From: Zygnema cylindricum
Taxonomy: Eukaryota; Streptophyta; Zygnematophyceae; Zygnematales; Zygnemataceae
NCBI GenBank assembly: GCA_037447655.1
Contig: JBBHKE010000775.1
Span: 599,692 to 663,691 of the forward strand
DNA: 64,000 nucleotides
Direction: 5' to 3'
Shown here in pieces: positions 32,757-48,555 of this stretch; position 1 is the stretch's first letter; the number at the start of each line of letters is the position of its first letter. The notes under the pieces are model-generated. The model saw nothing but the letters and a program-made list of their open reading frames with translations. It did no database searches and was not told the origin of the DNA. The translations under genes and the position numbers were made by a program.

Positions 32757-33805
32757 TAAAACTCTGAGACCTCCATAAGTCCTCAGAGTGGACAGCTTCC
32801 AAAGAGCCTCTAGGATAACCCTGACCCCTTTGTGTTTCAGCAAGAATAACTGCCACCCCGGCAAACAAAAACTCTGACCACCTTCACTCCTGTGAAGGCA
32901 AGACTCCCTTGAGTGTATAGCAAAAAGAATCTCTGAATTTGCTCCCTTGAGCAATAAGTTATGGAGGGTCAAAGTTGACCTTTTGTACAGAAGCTCTCTG
33001 GGAGAGAGGGTCCTATCTACCATTTTTTTCTAAGTCCTATCTCTCTCACAAACTCTATCTACTGATGTACGGAACCAATCAGATTACAGTTCCGTACCCA
33101 AAATTACAGCTACCGGTGTACTTTATGTACGGACACTGTACGACATGGCCAAAATGTCGACACATGTCAAATCCGGATTCGATGCCATGATCTCCGGAGA
33201 TTCCACAATCCGACGGAATTTCGCCACGCGTCATCCGATGTGGCGATGGCCACAAACCGCCGAAATCTTCCTCCGCGATCTCGGCGCTAATCTCGGCCGT
33301 CCGATTAAATTCGGCTTCAATCGTAGCCGTAATAAATACATGCGCGGTATTTGTTTCATTTACGAAACAAATGCGCGGTACTGATTTGTGTCCGTATCGT
33401 AATCCGTACATTACATATTACTGGATCTATGTATCCCGTAATTCATACCAGTTAAATGATTTATCGCACGTATACGTATTTAAATAAATATCAAACTATA
33501 TGCTATGTAACACTACTGCTAGACGTAACGGCTAAGGCTACCGGCTAGTCCCTGTCTGCCGGCCGGTAGGTACAAGGATCAAATCCTGCCGCCGGCACAT
33601 ACCTTTTAATAAAATAAACAAATCCTAATATAAAATTCCCGTAACCTCAGGATAGCCAAGGTAGCCATGGCTCTAGCTTCCTCTCCAATTTCTCAGTGAC
33701 TGCGACAAGTTTGAGAGTTGGAGAGAGAAGTTAGAGATAGACTGCCTCGACTTCTATATTTCTTTTCAGACCTAGAAAATACTAATAAAACCATTAGTTT
33801 CTACA
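32757..33805 (-). mobile_element. 5' LTR of the truncated copia element
   Basis: About 1049 bp, beginning TGTAGAAAC and ending just before the primer site. It contains the family landmarks 'attttctagg', 'gccatggct' and an antisense tRNA-like module (about 33540-33600, around 'ggatcaaatcctgcc' on the plus strand). The expected terminal CA is altered to TA. Confidence 0.75.
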
Positions 33806-33910
33806 AGTTTCACTGAACTTGGACACAAATTAAAGGACGACGTACAACATGTATAAACTCGCACAAAACGAAATAAAATTTGTACAAAATAAAAAAGCGT
33901 TCAGGCGTAT

Positions 33911-35035
33911 TGTTCATATTTATGTATTTTCTAGGTATGTTTTAGGATAGAAAAGTAGTTGAGGCAGTCTGCCTCTAACCTCCTTCTCCAAGCCCACACA
34001 CTTGTTGTAGTCACTGAAGGCTGGAGAGGGAGCTAGAGCCATGGTTGCCTAAGCTCTCCGGAGAGACATGAATAGATAATAGGTATGTTTACCAAAAAGG
34101 TATTTGACGGACCCAGGAATTGATCCTGGTACCCACCGTCCGTCAAACATCCCGTAGCCGTTAGCTTTGTTCATTAAGTCTAGGACTAGTGCTAGGACGT
34201 ATAGGATTTGATAAATGTTTAAATAGTTATAGGTAGGTTTTTCCATTGAACTGGGTTACGGTATATAGGGCATAAAAACAGTTGTACTTTTAGTACCGAA
34301 CGAAATAAATAGTACGCACATTTATTTCGACGGTCCGTTTTAAATGACGATGTAAATCGGACGGCCGTGGTTAGCGCCGACATCACGGAAAGGACAATTT
34401 GGCAGTTTTCAGACGCCGCCACTCCGGATGACATGTGGCAGCATCATACGGGCTTACGGAATTTTCGGAACAGCAGAAAAAAACAAATACGGAAGTGACA
34501 AATGTCGCATTATAGCGATTTCGTACATTGTACGTACAGAAAGTACTCCGGCACTTGTACTTTCTTGTGCGGTACCGTTTTTCAGACGTGGCATGACCTG
34601 GAGCCACGTGGAGAGGTAATATTTGATAGCACGAATTCCGGGAATTAAAAGAACGAGTCCAGATAAGACACGTGCTGGTTTTTGGCCATGTCGTACGATG
34701 GCCGTAGAAAAGGTACACCGGCACCTGTACCTTTATGTACTTTACAGTCTTGTCATTAATTCGTACTTTAGTACTAGGGGGCTTAGAGAGGGGTTTTAGG
34801 ACTTAGAATATTTTCTGGTAGGTAGCTGCCTCTCCCAGAGAGCACCTTGTATAAATGGTAAACTTTGGCCAGCCATAACAATCAACTCAGTTGACCAAAT
34901 TCATTGATTCTTTTTGCTGCGGACTCAGGGGAGTCCAGGCTACACAAGGGATGTCGGTCAAAGTTTTTGCCTGCCTGGGTGGCTGCATTTCTTAGGGAAA
35001 GTCAAAGTGGGTGAATGTGTCCAAATCTCATATTC
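33911..35035 (+). mobile_element. Copia-family LTR-like copy, plus orientation
   Basis: Begins TGTTCATATTTATG, then 'attttctagg'; a tRNA-like module (tgacggacccaggaattgat) lies at about 34112-34195. It has the same 3' half as LTR1, up to 'cgctgcggactcaggg'-like sequence. The right end is not sharp and no primer site is seen, so this is a solo or partial LTR. Confidence 0.65.
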
Positions 35036-35433
35036 TAACTTTGCATTCTGTGGTGGAACTGAGCACACAGAAAGTGTTATTTCACAAGGGTGAAGCTATA
35101 TTGGGGTTTTGATTGTCAAGGGGTCAGTCATTTGGGTTTATATCAAGTTGGAGTCGGCACTATCTAGATTAGCTTCCTTTAGACTTACGAATTTTGTGTG
35201 GCAATGCAGCCCATAGAATTTCACTATGGAGGTCTCAGAGTTACAAGTTCTTGTTTGAACCATTGTCCAGCTACTCTCAGATAGATATTACAACGGCTAC
35301 AAAACTTGACTATACTCGATTACAAAAAGGTAACACAATATCCATCCCAATAGAAAACCACATGGCGTAAAACTTATGAGAAAGTTGGGCTTATCCGTAT
35401 TTAAAGAACCCTTGTCAGATGATGTTGCTTCGT

Positions 35434-35793
35434 GGCCATTGAAACTCTGAGACCTCTATAAGTCCTCGGAGTGGACAGCTTCCAAGAAGCCTCTATGATA
35501 ACCCTGGCCCCTTTGTGTTTCAGCAAAAACAACTGCCACCCTGGCAGACAATAACTCTAACCAACTTCAACCCTGTGAAGGCAAGACTCGCCTGAGTCGA
35601 TAGCAAAAAGAATCTCTGAATTTGCTCCCTTGAGAAGTAAGTAATAGAGGGTCAAAGTTGACCTTTTGTACAGAAGCTATTTGGGAGAGAGGGTCCTATC
35701 TCCTAATTTTTCTAAGTCCTATCTCTCTCACAGACTCTATCTACTGATGTACGAAGCCAATCAGATTACAGCTCCGTACACAAAAGTACAGCT
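35434..35793 (-). mobile_element. 3' half of a copia LTR, cut by the Mutator-like element
   Basis: Collinear and highly similar to 32757-33115 (gaaactctgagacctc ... aagtacagct). Similarity stops exactly where the MULE terminal repeat starts at 35794. The missing half is not found beyond the right end of the MULE. Confidence 0.75.
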
Positions 35794-36305
35794 CATATCA
35801 TTTGAAATTAAATGAAAAAATGTGCGTCGTCACGCGAGACGAAATCGAGCCACATTATATACGAACCAACAGTCTTACATCGACAGCAAAATATTATTAT
35901 ATTGGGCGAATCGGCGTCGGCCGAAATCGCGCAGTCACATGTTTTGTTCGGTTGCATCAGTTATATTTTGTTTCGTTCAATACTGTACTTTTCTGTCGGT
36001 TATGTTTGGTGCGAGCGCCGAGCGGTATTCATTTGTACGAATCGCACGTTGGCGATTTCGAAGAAATGTTGGTTCGCGAAGCATGACGCGATTTTTTCGT
36101 CCGCGGAAATATTTTATGTGTACGCCAAAGCGGCAATACTTGTGTACGGCCGATCCTGCAACAATCCTGCAACGATCCTGCCACATTTCGTTTCAGTTAC
36201 AGATAGCACATTTATGAGAGTAGAGGTAGCTTGATGCTGCAGGCTATGGCAGGCGCACTCAGCAGGCATCTGGTCGTTATATTTAGGGAATGTTTGCTAT
36301 CTATT
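35794..36305 (+). repeat. Left terminal inverted repeat of the MULE
   Basis: Inverted partner of 41435-42001. Open frames of about 130 codons on it are mirrored in the right repeat; they result from base composition and similarity and show no protein motifs. Confidence 0.85.
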
Positions 36306-36445
36306 GATTTCTGGTGTACTTTTTCTTTATCATTGTAGTGAGTAGTGAGTGAGTGAGTAGGGTTAGGAAATACATAAAAAAAATGTGTTCATGTGAGTGT
36401 TAGTGAGAATAAGTGATTATTTTGTTTTTTTATCTCTTTTTTCAG

Positions 36446-39565
<3,120 letters not shown>

Positions 39566-39730
39566 AGTCATTTATTAGAAAAATGTTCTTTTTGTAAAAA
39601 GACAGTGTACGATTGAAGAAAACGTTTGATTATGTCAAACCAAAGTTCTCAATCCAACGAAAGGAATGGTAATGATGTTCATCAATCAAACGAAGGGATC
39701 AACATATACAACTCTAATTTACCATAAGAC

Positions 39731-40463
39731 ATGGCCAAACAAGGCTTCGATTCAAGTGAATTGGCGGGGAATAAGGGTTCACAATCGAAAGAAGGGGCGA
39801 GTAATGAAAACTCTCAAATGAATGATGGCGTTGCCAAACAAAGTTCTCAATTAGACGAAAAGATAAACAAGGGAGGTTTAAATTCTTTGACCGTGCCTTC
39901 ACATTTAACATTTTGTTTGGCAAATTTACACGATGTTATGTTTGACGAGAATTGTGGTTTTAGGTTTGTTGCATCCCAATTGTATGGTAGTGAACACAAT
40001 TGGGTTCTAGTACGAATTTCGATGATCGAAAATATTCTTGCGAATCGTGAGCATTATGAGGATTTGTTTGGAAAAAATATTTAGAATAAATTGCACTGAA
40101 GATTGGATCATCACATCGGAGTTGCAAAAAATTGTAAATGGTTTCTCAAGCCCAAAAATGCCAATACTACTCGCTACTCAATTGGAGAGGATTCTTGTGA
40201 TTATCTCACAAATTATCGTGGGTAGTAATACGTATATTCCATACGCAAAATTTAGCAATCAACCTCCTATTTGTTTGGTGTATGTCAACAATAATCACTT
40301 CCAAGTGGGTGTCTTGGGAGGTGGAGTTTTACCTCCAGTGGAACCGCAGTGGCTTGGAAGGAATTGTGATTCTGTGTATGGTGCGAGATGGTTGGAAATT
40401 TTAAACCCTCGTTTTCAAAATTGGAACAATCACTTCAAGGTACATGTTTGTGTTGAACCTTAA
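39731..40463 (+). pseudogene. OTU-like cysteine protease ORF carried by the MULE
   Basis: ATG at 39731. After about 60 polar residues comes FDENCGFRFVASQLYGSEHNW, matching the DGNCGFRA..A..LYG catalytic Asp/Cys block of OTU proteases with Gly changed to Glu. A stop at about 40083, after a run of six A, interrupts the frame. The next frame continues with NCTEDWI and ends with the His block VYVNNNHFQVGVL ... VEPQW, as in OTU domains of plant transposon proteins. The frame shift sits in the A-run. The position downstream of the transposase inside the inverted repeats shows it is part of the element. OTU proteases cleave ubiquitin or SUMO-like chains; the role in transposition is unknown to me. 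Confidence 0.7.
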
Positions 40464-41434
40464 CTTTTATACAATAAAATCACATTGTTTGCATGTATTT
40501 GTGGTATGAATGAACCATTTGAAAGCATAAACCTAAACATATAATACATACATGTGAGGTGACAGTTGTAGTATGTATGTAAAGTGCCATTAATTGCAAT
40601 TGTTACATTTTCTTAATTTATTACAAACTATCACTGAATTTTTGGTTTTTTTTATTGCAGGAAATATACAATGATGAAATTTAAGAAGTACCATCGAACT
40701 TTTTCTATTATTTATTTTGGCGTTATTTTCTCATGTTTTTTGTTTTCATTTTTTCCGCATTTGGAGGAGTGACAATTTAGAAAGAGTAATTGGTTTTCTT
40801 TTTTTTCATTAACTTTTTTTCAATGTATAAGGCTTTTAATTTGACATTTTGAAAAGATGATAAAATGTATGGTTGTCAAAAGCTTATATTTACATTTTTG
40901 AATTCAAAAAACAATTGCAAATGTGTTAGTTGTTTATTTTTATTGAATGTTTAAAAGTGCTTATACCAGAAAATGAATGCTTGGCCTAACTTTTAATACC
41001 AGCAAAATGCCCATTCTTGCTGCCTTTTTCACAATTTCTTCATATTGCATTATCTTTTGTTTATTACAATGATAAGAAAGCGCCTCAATCTTACTACCAT
41101 TTTCTGAATATACTCACATTGCATTATTCCTTGCTAAGTGAAACTAGTGTATCACTTGACTAGAATGGTTCTTATGTGTGCTACTTTTTTTATTTTTTGT
41201 TCTTCATTTAGTCTTAACGCTTAATCTAGAGCAGTATAAATCCCTAAAATTTTCAAAAACACTATATGACCGAAAAATAATAAGCAAATCCTCTTAAACC
41301 TCAAAACATATCCAAGGTTATTTTTTTTGGGTCAAATCGTTGCATATTCCACTATTGAGTGTTCTTTGCCAATAAGAGCCACCCAACCATATGGAACTCA
41401 GGCGTTGCAAAAACTTTGAAATCAATAGATAGCA

Positions 41435-42001
41435 AACATTCCCTAAATATAACGACCAGAACTTTAAAATCAATATATAGCAAACATTCCCTAAATATAA
41501 CAACCAGATGCATGCTGAGTACGCTTGCCATAGCCTTCACCATCAAGCTACCTCTACTCTCATAAATGTGCTCTCTGTAAACTGAAACGAAATGTGGCAA
41601 GATGAAATGTGGCAGAATCGTTGCAAGATCGTTACAGGATCAGCCGTACACAAGTATTGCCGCTTCGGCGTACACATAAAATATTTCTGTGGACAAAAAA
41701 ATCTCGTCACGCTTCGTGAACCAACATTTTTTCGAAATCGCCAACGTGCGATTCGTACAAATGAATACGGCTCGGCGCTCACACCAAACCGAACCAACAG
41801 AAAAATACATTTTTGAACGAAACAAAACATAACTGATGCGAACCGAACAAAACATTTGACGGCGCGATTTCGGCCGAAGCCGATTCGCCCAATATAATAA
41901 CATTTCGCTGTCGATGTAAAACTGTTGATTCGTATATAGTGTGGCTCGATTTGGTCGCGCGTGACGACGAGCATTTTTTTCATTTAATTTCAAATGATAT
42001 G
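41435..42001 (-). repeat. Right terminal inverted repeat of the MULE
   Basis: Inverted partner of 35794-36305. Its inner part contains an extra direct duplication (atagcaaacattccctaaat at about 41427 and 41476) not present in the left repeat. Confidence 0.85.
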
Positions 42002-42189
42002 GTTCGTTTTATTATAACAATTTATTTTGTTTCGTGCGTTATACTATTTTCGTACGAAACTTATAGTACTTCAATTTTAAAATTGTTTCGTTTCACTATG
42101 CGTCTAAGTTCAATGTAACGATTACAAGATGAAATTTCAATTTTGCGGCTATGTTCTCTCACTGTGGAGCTCATATAACGACAAAAAGT

Positions 42190-42706
42190 GACTGTCTGCA
42201 ACACTTTTTATTTACATGTGGTTGCCACAGTTTTGTTACCGTAAACGTTTGCTGGCCGTGTGAATTGCTAAATTTACGTTCGCCGGCCGTGTGAATTGCT
42301 AAATTTATTATGACGGTCGACGTTCGCAAGCGCGACATAATTTTAAGCTGTTGAAAAATATTTTCAAAGTCAAAGTTGTTCAACCGATTGACCGTCAAAT
42401 TTGTACTCAACGGTGCTTTATTTGTACCTGTGTGTATTCAAACGAAAGTTTTTTGACAAAATGACTTAAGTGACTGTCCGCAACCAAAACAGTCACTGTC
42501 ATTATCAATTCCTGAGGAACTACCTGCGCGCAACGATTTTATTTATATGTGGCTGCCGCTGTTTTGTTACAGTAAACCTGCGCCGACCGTGTGAATTGTT
42601 TTTTTTTTATGACGGTTGATGTTCGCAAGCTCGACAATTTTTTAACCGTTGTTACAATATTTCGCCAGTCAAATTTGTTCGACAGGGTTGACCGTCAAAT
42701 CAGAAC
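42190..42706 (+). repeat. Diverged direct duplication
   Basis: Two blocks, about 42190-42412 and 42472-42706, share 'gactgtc(t/c)gcaac', 'gtg(g/g)ctgcc', 'gtgtgaattg', 'tgacggt(c/t)ga(c/t)gttcgcaagc' and 'gaccgtcaaat' in the same order. No gene. Confidence 0.65.
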
Positions 42707-42763
42707 TTAAAGCTACGTAGCTTGTACGAAACTGTACTTCAAATGTACAATTTCTGATAGCTA

Positions 42764-43252
42764 CACCGTGAATCGCTATTAGCGTACATGACACTAATTG
42801 GGGTACCCCTTTTTTTGGGGCAATTTCTCAAATAGAATAAAGTACGCTAAATGTTTTTGCACGTTATTTGAGGTGCCCCGCTCAATGCGGTTCATAACTG
42901 TAATTTAGTGCCCTTTTAAATAGTGTGGTGTACGGACTGTCAGATATGTACTATTCCGTACATTTTTAAATTTAAAAGTATAGAAAATATAATAATATAT
43001 AATTGCGTAAACATTTTCCGGCATACGCAGATGTCAAAAAAACGCGACGGCGTACGATTTGAACAATTTGGTACATCTACATGTTTTAGTGGGGACATAT
43101 TACGTGCCGAAAATTTTTACAAAGCAGTTTACAAATTAGAGTATATGATAAATTAGTATCATGGTGTACCCGAAAAAACACAATTTACCGTAAAGTACGC
43201 TAATTGTTTCATTACGCTATATCTTTTATTACGCTAATAGCGATTCACGGTG
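42764..43252. mobile_element. TA-MITE, copy c (489 bp)
   Basis: CACCGTGAATCGCTATTAGC at the left and its exact inverse at the right, flanked by TA on both sides. Confidence 0.9.
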
Positions 43253-43337
43253 TACCTGCGCGCAACAAAAATCGTCTCTGCCAGTAGCAATTCCCAAAAT
43301 TAATTAATAATGGGCTCTTTACCAAGTGATAAACTTT

Positions 43338-44600
43338 TGATGTCCCGTGCGCATATTACCCCCGGTATAAACTACAGTAAAAAAAACTGCGTACAGTACG
43401 CATCCAACGATGCTGAAACATTGGAAACTAGAAATTTAATAAAATGCGTACCCTACTTTGTACACGTACAATATTCGTACGTTTACGTACAAAGTCGGTG
43501 TATGTCGTATTTTTTAGGGTTGTTTAAGGGGGGTTTTTGGGTACATTTCCGTACATTCCGTATATTGCACTATAATTATCCCACAATTTTCATAAATGTA
43601 CATACAGTGATCGTATTTTCTGTACTTTCTTAGAAATAGTACAATACATTTTCGTACATTCCCGCATATTTCCGTAAAGAAGCATCATATTTTCCGTTCA
43701 TTTTCGTATAGTGCTCATACATTTCCAAACTTTTTAGGGTTATTAAACAGGGGTTTTTAATATTTTATGATTTTCAGGGTATATTGCCGTACGTTCCTTC
43801 GTATTTCAGTAAGGCTACTTTAAATTTTCCGTTCAATTAAGTTTTTCAGGGTACACTTTTCGTAAAATTTCGTACAATTTTGTTAAATTTTCGTACTTTT
43901 AATTTTTTTTTATGGTCTTTTTAAGATTTTTATTTTCGTACATGTTTGTACATTTTCGTACAGCATAATCTACATGAATTTTACGAAAGTATGAAATCGA
44001 CGAATACTACGTATCCATCGTAAACAAGTTGAAATCCGTACGAATGCACGTCTACGTGATAAAGTAAGGGTTTTTTTCTGTCGTTTTGCTCAAAACTTAG
44101 CCCACAACGAGAAAATCTGCAACCGTACCAGAAAAATGAAATTACCACAGTACAATATGAGTCACTTTGAAACTTCAAATGTACTGCAGTTTGTGGTCTA
44201 GCGCGTTTCGGCCCACTTTAGCGTACATCCACCTCATCTTCAAACTCCTACATAAATCACCTCGCGAGGTGATTTTAATTAAAGTTTGAAGATGTGAACG
44301 ACTAGGCACAGTTTGTCGCACGCGTCAGAGGTTACTCAAAAAAGGTTTGCAATAAGCGGATTACCAAAACAAAATAAACCACTCTTCATTTCCAGTCTGT
44401 GTACGTAATTTTTTCCGTGCATTTTTTTTTTTTTGCAGGGGTCGTGGAAGGGTCTTGAGCAACGGATGCCATTTCACAAAAGTGAAGCCAGTGAAGGCGC
44501 CTCTTTCTCTCTCCCTCTCCCACTACCGCATCTATCTCACAATTCTTGCAATTTTTCGTTGTACTTTTCAAAGTGTTCCTATGTCTAATGACGAACTCGT
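43338..44600 (+). repeat. Dispersed repeat R2, copy b
   Basis: Uninterrupted counterpart of 24609-26560. The 3' end is cut at 44600 by the copia 3' LTR. Confidence 0.85.
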
Positions 44601-45596
44601 TGCAATTCTGTGTCCTCCATTTGGACCAAGAATGAGGAAGCCTCTAGGTAGTTTTTGACTAACCCACTTTCAACGAAAGCAACTACTATCCTAGCAAATA
44701 AATAGATAACTTGACTGCACCCCTGTGCAGTCTGGACTCCCCTGAGTCCACAGCAAAAAGAATCACTGAAAACGCCTTACCAGGCGATTAATTATCAAGC
44801 GGCAAAGATGCCAATATTTATACAAGCTTGTTGGGAGAGAGGCGGCTACCTCCTCAATGCACTAAGTCCAAACCCTCTCACAACCCCTATCTACTGAAGT
44901 ACGGGACCCATCGGAAGACAGTATAGTACAGAAAAGTACCATGGCCGATGTACTTTCTGTACGGCCTGTGTACGACAAGGCCATGGAGTGGACGCTTGTC
45001 TCCTCCGGACTTGTCCTCACTCTCCCCGAGATTCCGGTTTCCCAATGACATATTGCCACGTGTCGCCAAGTTATGTTACATCCGTAAACCGTCAAAGCGG
45101 CCATTCCAGAATCTTGGCGATGATGTGAGCCGTCGGATCTAAGTCGGCTATAATTCCCAGCCGTTCAAAACAAATGTCCGGTACATTTGTTTCGTGCGCA
45201 CTAAATTTCCCAACTAGTTTCTATGTATCCTATTTGTAATTCCGTTAATCGGAATAGTTGTCTATCTATTGTTTAAATAGCTATCGAACCCTATGTATCC
45301 TAACAAACTACTACGACAGACTGGTAAGGGTTGACGGCTATGTCTCGCCCTACCGGTCGGAGGTTTGAGTCTTGCCGGACTCAACCTTTTTGGTTGAGAG
45401 TGACTTAGGTCAATCTTAAGCCCTGCCTATGGAGCTAAGGCAGCCATGGCTCCACCGCCCTCTCTCTCCTTCAGTGACTACAACAAGTATGGGGGTCAGG
45501 GAGAGAAGGTGGAGGTTAGCTTCCTCTGCTTTTCTTTTCCTTTTTATTTTAATTAAGGCCTAGAAAATACCTCCCCTAAAGCTAGTGATTTCAACA
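44601..45596 (-). mobile_element. Copia 3' LTR
   Basis: 996 bp on the minus strand, from TGTTGAAAT (45596) to ...ATTGCA (44601). It is preceded by a polypurine tract and an RNase H gene end. It contains the LTR landmarks and a tRNA-like module at about 45312-45390 (plus strand: gacagactggtaagg ... gaggtttgagtcttgcc). Confidence 0.85.
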
Positions 45597-45610
45597 CTCC
45601 CCTTATTTTC
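45597..45610 (-). promoter_or_regulatory. Copia polypurine tract
   Basis: GAAAATAAGGGGAG on the minus strand lies directly before the 3' LTR start TGTTG, the site that primes plus-strand DNA synthesis. Confidence 0.8.
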
Positions 45611-45618
45611 TAGTCTAA

Positions 45619-45970
45619 TTATAATTTCTCTTTTAATCCACATTTTTCTCTACAATACTTTAGCTTGGGAGACGGCACAGGCTTTGTCATCATATCAGCC
45701 ACCATTTCCCCATCACTCCTATACACCAAATTCACAATTTTATTTTGCACTTTTTCCCTCACAAAGCTCAATCTTATATCCATATGTTTACTTTTGAAAT
45801 GGTGTTTTGGATTGGCTGCAATTGCAATTGCAGCCTGATTGTCACAAAACACTTCATGTACTCCCTTCTTCATGTACCCCAATTCTTGCAACAAGGACTT
45901 CACCCACATCAACTCTTTCACAGCAGAACAAGAGGCCATGTACTCAGCCTCCATAGTGGACTGAGCAAAT
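45619..45970 (-). pseudogene. Copia RNase H, C-terminal part
   Basis: Open frame QSTMEAEYMASC ... KELMWVKSLLQELGY ... FCDNQAAIAIA ... HHFKSKHMDIRLSFVREKV ... ADMMTKPVPSPKLKYCREKCGL, ending in a stop. These are the standard Ty1/copia RNase H C-terminal motifs (E in TEAEYMA, D in CDNQAA). The sequence upstream of QSTMEAEY is unrelated, so the element is 5'-truncated at about 45970. With its 3' LTR it is of a different LTR subfamily from the 29-34 kb element. Confidence 0.9.
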
Positions 45971-47470
45971 ATTAGTCATTATCAAAAGGAACCTCAAAAA
46001 TCCAGAAAGTCAAACTGTAAAAAGCAACATAGGCTACCAAATGCTTAAAAAGTTCACCACCAGCACCTGGCATAAACTCCAAAAATAATGTAAAGTATTA
46101 AAACTTATACTTTGTCAAATCATTTTCACAAAATAAAACAGAAACTTGACGTTTAGATGACGATCTAGAATGTACCTCACAAAGATGAGCCATGAAAGTT
46201 TCCAACCACATTAATAAAAAAAAACTTATTCGCAACCTCTGATGACCGGAAAAAAATGGTTTGAGGAACCATCGACATGATTTCTTAGACAACGGGGTCA
46301 TAAAAACACAAGAAAGAAAAGTATAGCAAGAAAAACTGGAACCAAATTATACCACCTTTATTAGTATGGAGTTTCTGAGAAACAGAGTGTTTCAAAAATG
46401 AGACTCCAAACTCAGATTTCTAAAAATCCTCATAAATAAGCTCTAAAGCTGACAGAAATGTTGCTTTTAAACCAGCAGTGGTATGGTTCATATTGCTGGT
46501 AGAAAAAATGCAGTCTCTCTCAGTTCTTACAAAATCTGACCCCATATTATTGTAAAGAAAAATAAATAAAAGGAAGGTCACACAAAAATTTAAACAGTTG
46601 AAGTTACCCATATGAGTATCTAAAAACTTATGCCCTTTTCACTACTATACTTAGAATGCCAACAACTTGCGATTTTTATTAGCAGTAAAGGAAAAAAATA
46701 AAAAACTAGTGTCCAACGTTAAAAAAACCTTTAAGATATCAGCTCAGTGCTATTTGTACATATTAAAACCATTTTTCCATCCCGTGGAAAGAAAACAAGC
46801 TAAACTCGTGTTGGAAAGCACAAAAGTTACGGAATCTTAGGAAATTGTTATTGCAAGAAAAGGATTTTCACTATCTCTCTCTCTCAACTCAGTGTCAGAA
46901 TGCACAAATAGTTACAAAACTCAGGGAAATTTCTGTTTCAAATAAAAAGTGTTTTCTCTCACTCTTTAAGACGAATATTGTTGCAAGAAAAGTATTCTCA
47001 CTCACCCTTTACTGTTGCAAGAAAAATGTTCTCTCACTCCTTAGAGCAAATTTTGTTGCAAAAAAAATGCTCTCTCTCACTAACGCAAATAAGAAAAGTA
47101 TTCTCACTCGCTCTCTATTTAAGAAAAGTATAAGTACGCTGTGACTGGCATTACTGGAGCAGTATTCATAGAAATTATACAGAAAATTGTACAGTTTAGT
47201 TGAAAAGGTATGTTTTTTTGTATGATTATGCTGATTAGTGGCTAGTATGACCAGCAATATCGTACATATAATTGCTTACAAAGAAAATTATAGCTGCAGA
47301 CAAATAAAAAAGTAATCTCACTCACTCTCGAAGGATTGCAACTGGCTCTCCTGATGGGCCAATCAGAGCTACTGCTTTTGAGTTTGCGATTGTCGCTTTT
47401 TGTTCGTCGTGATCGCCAAAACAATCGGAATCGACATGTTGACAAGCGAACCATCTTCACTTCTCATGCA
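45971..47470. other. Gene-free stretch with degenerate short tandem units
   Basis: No gene is recognised. From about 46848 to 47130 there is a degenerate repeat of about 30 bp around 'gttgcaagaaaaatgttctctcactc'. By orientation this may be intron of the ATP sulfurylase gene, but no second exon was found. Confidence 0.55.
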
Positions 47471-47479
47471 ATTAAAATG

Positions 47480-47945
47480 TAGAGCCTAAGAAAATCAAAC
47501 AGCAAAACCAGAAAACTGTTAAAAAGGGCAGAATAAAGGGAAGAAAAATGGCGGGAAAAAAGGGTTAAAGAGGTAATAAGGTGGAAACAGAATGCAGAGG
47601 CTGCAAAAATCGAACAGCAAAACCAACTGGAGGGGGGTAAAAAGAGGTTAAAGTTGTAATAAGGTGGTAAGAAAATGCAGAGGCTACAAAAATCGAACAG
47701 CAAAACCAAAAGGCTGTTAAAAAAAAGGGCAGAAAAAAATGGCAAAGCAGTAATAATTTTTTCGTAAAGTGGTAACAACATCCAGAAGCTGCAAAAATGG
47801 AATAACAAAGCAAAAAAGTTGTCAAAAAAAAAGGGCGGGGAAAGAAGGAAAATGCAGAAGCTGCAAGTATCCAACAGCAGAACAAAGAAGCAATGCGGGA
47901 AAAAGGGGATAACGTGGTAATAACCAACCCTGATAGTGTGAGCCC
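47480..47945. repeat. Tandem repeat of about 100 bp, 4-5 copies
   Basis: Units contain 'gcagaggctgcaaaaatcgaacagcaaaacca', then a purine-rich part 'gggaaaaaagg(g)ttaaag' and 'gtaataaggtgg'. Copies diverge by substitutions and short indels. Minus-strand ORFs of 128-136 codons over it are repeat artefacts (Phe/Leu/Ser-rich). Confidence 0.75.
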
Positions 47946-48555
47946 AAGCATATCATTATCGTGGTGTTAAAAAATTAATTTTGAGGTTTTTTAGGGTTTT
48001 TTAGGGTTTTTGGAAAGTGAACCAGCCAATAAGTATAGAAAATCTCTGACCCTGAAAATAAACAAAGTTAAAAAGTACGAATTTCCCAAACATGAATTCA
48101 AAAATACTGGTTATTGGTAAAAGGAGCATTAAAATTATAATCATCAATATATGAATACAATATACACATTCACATATATAAAATATATATATATTAAAAG
48201 CGTTTGATTTTATATGCGTATATATATGAATACTAATAAGAAATGTATGATTATTCTGGGGTCAAATAGAAGTGCAGATAGTGATAGAGTAGAATACTAA
48301 CTTTTCAACTTGAAAATTAAAGAAATGGAGAGTCCTTTTTCATCAGCTCTGAATCAAGTAGAGACAAATAAAAATATTTACTCTAAGACCCTAAACCCTG
48401 AGTCTCTAGAACTCTACAATCCTAAAATCAATGAAAGAAACATCATGCCAAACAACCGGTATAAATCAAGAATCATTAAACAAATAAGTTTCCAAAACCA
48501 AATAACCAAATTAAAAAACCAAAAAGAGAGGCAAAAACAAGACTGGATTCCTTAC

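Noticed and set aside
35802-36234. Overlapping ORFs of 94-140 codons at the left MULE end, with counterparts at 41543-41993
   Set aside because: They lie in the terminal inverted repeats, are open in several frames and show no protein motifs.
47242-47460. Possible second exon of ATP sulfurylase
   Set aside because: Translations in all frames of 46.0-48.5 kb lack the expected block after NEYLQ and later motifs.
47464-47951. Membrane-protein-like ORFs (Phe/Leu-rich, 128-136 codons)
   Set aside because: They arise from the 100-bp tandem repeat read on the minus strand in two overlapping frames.
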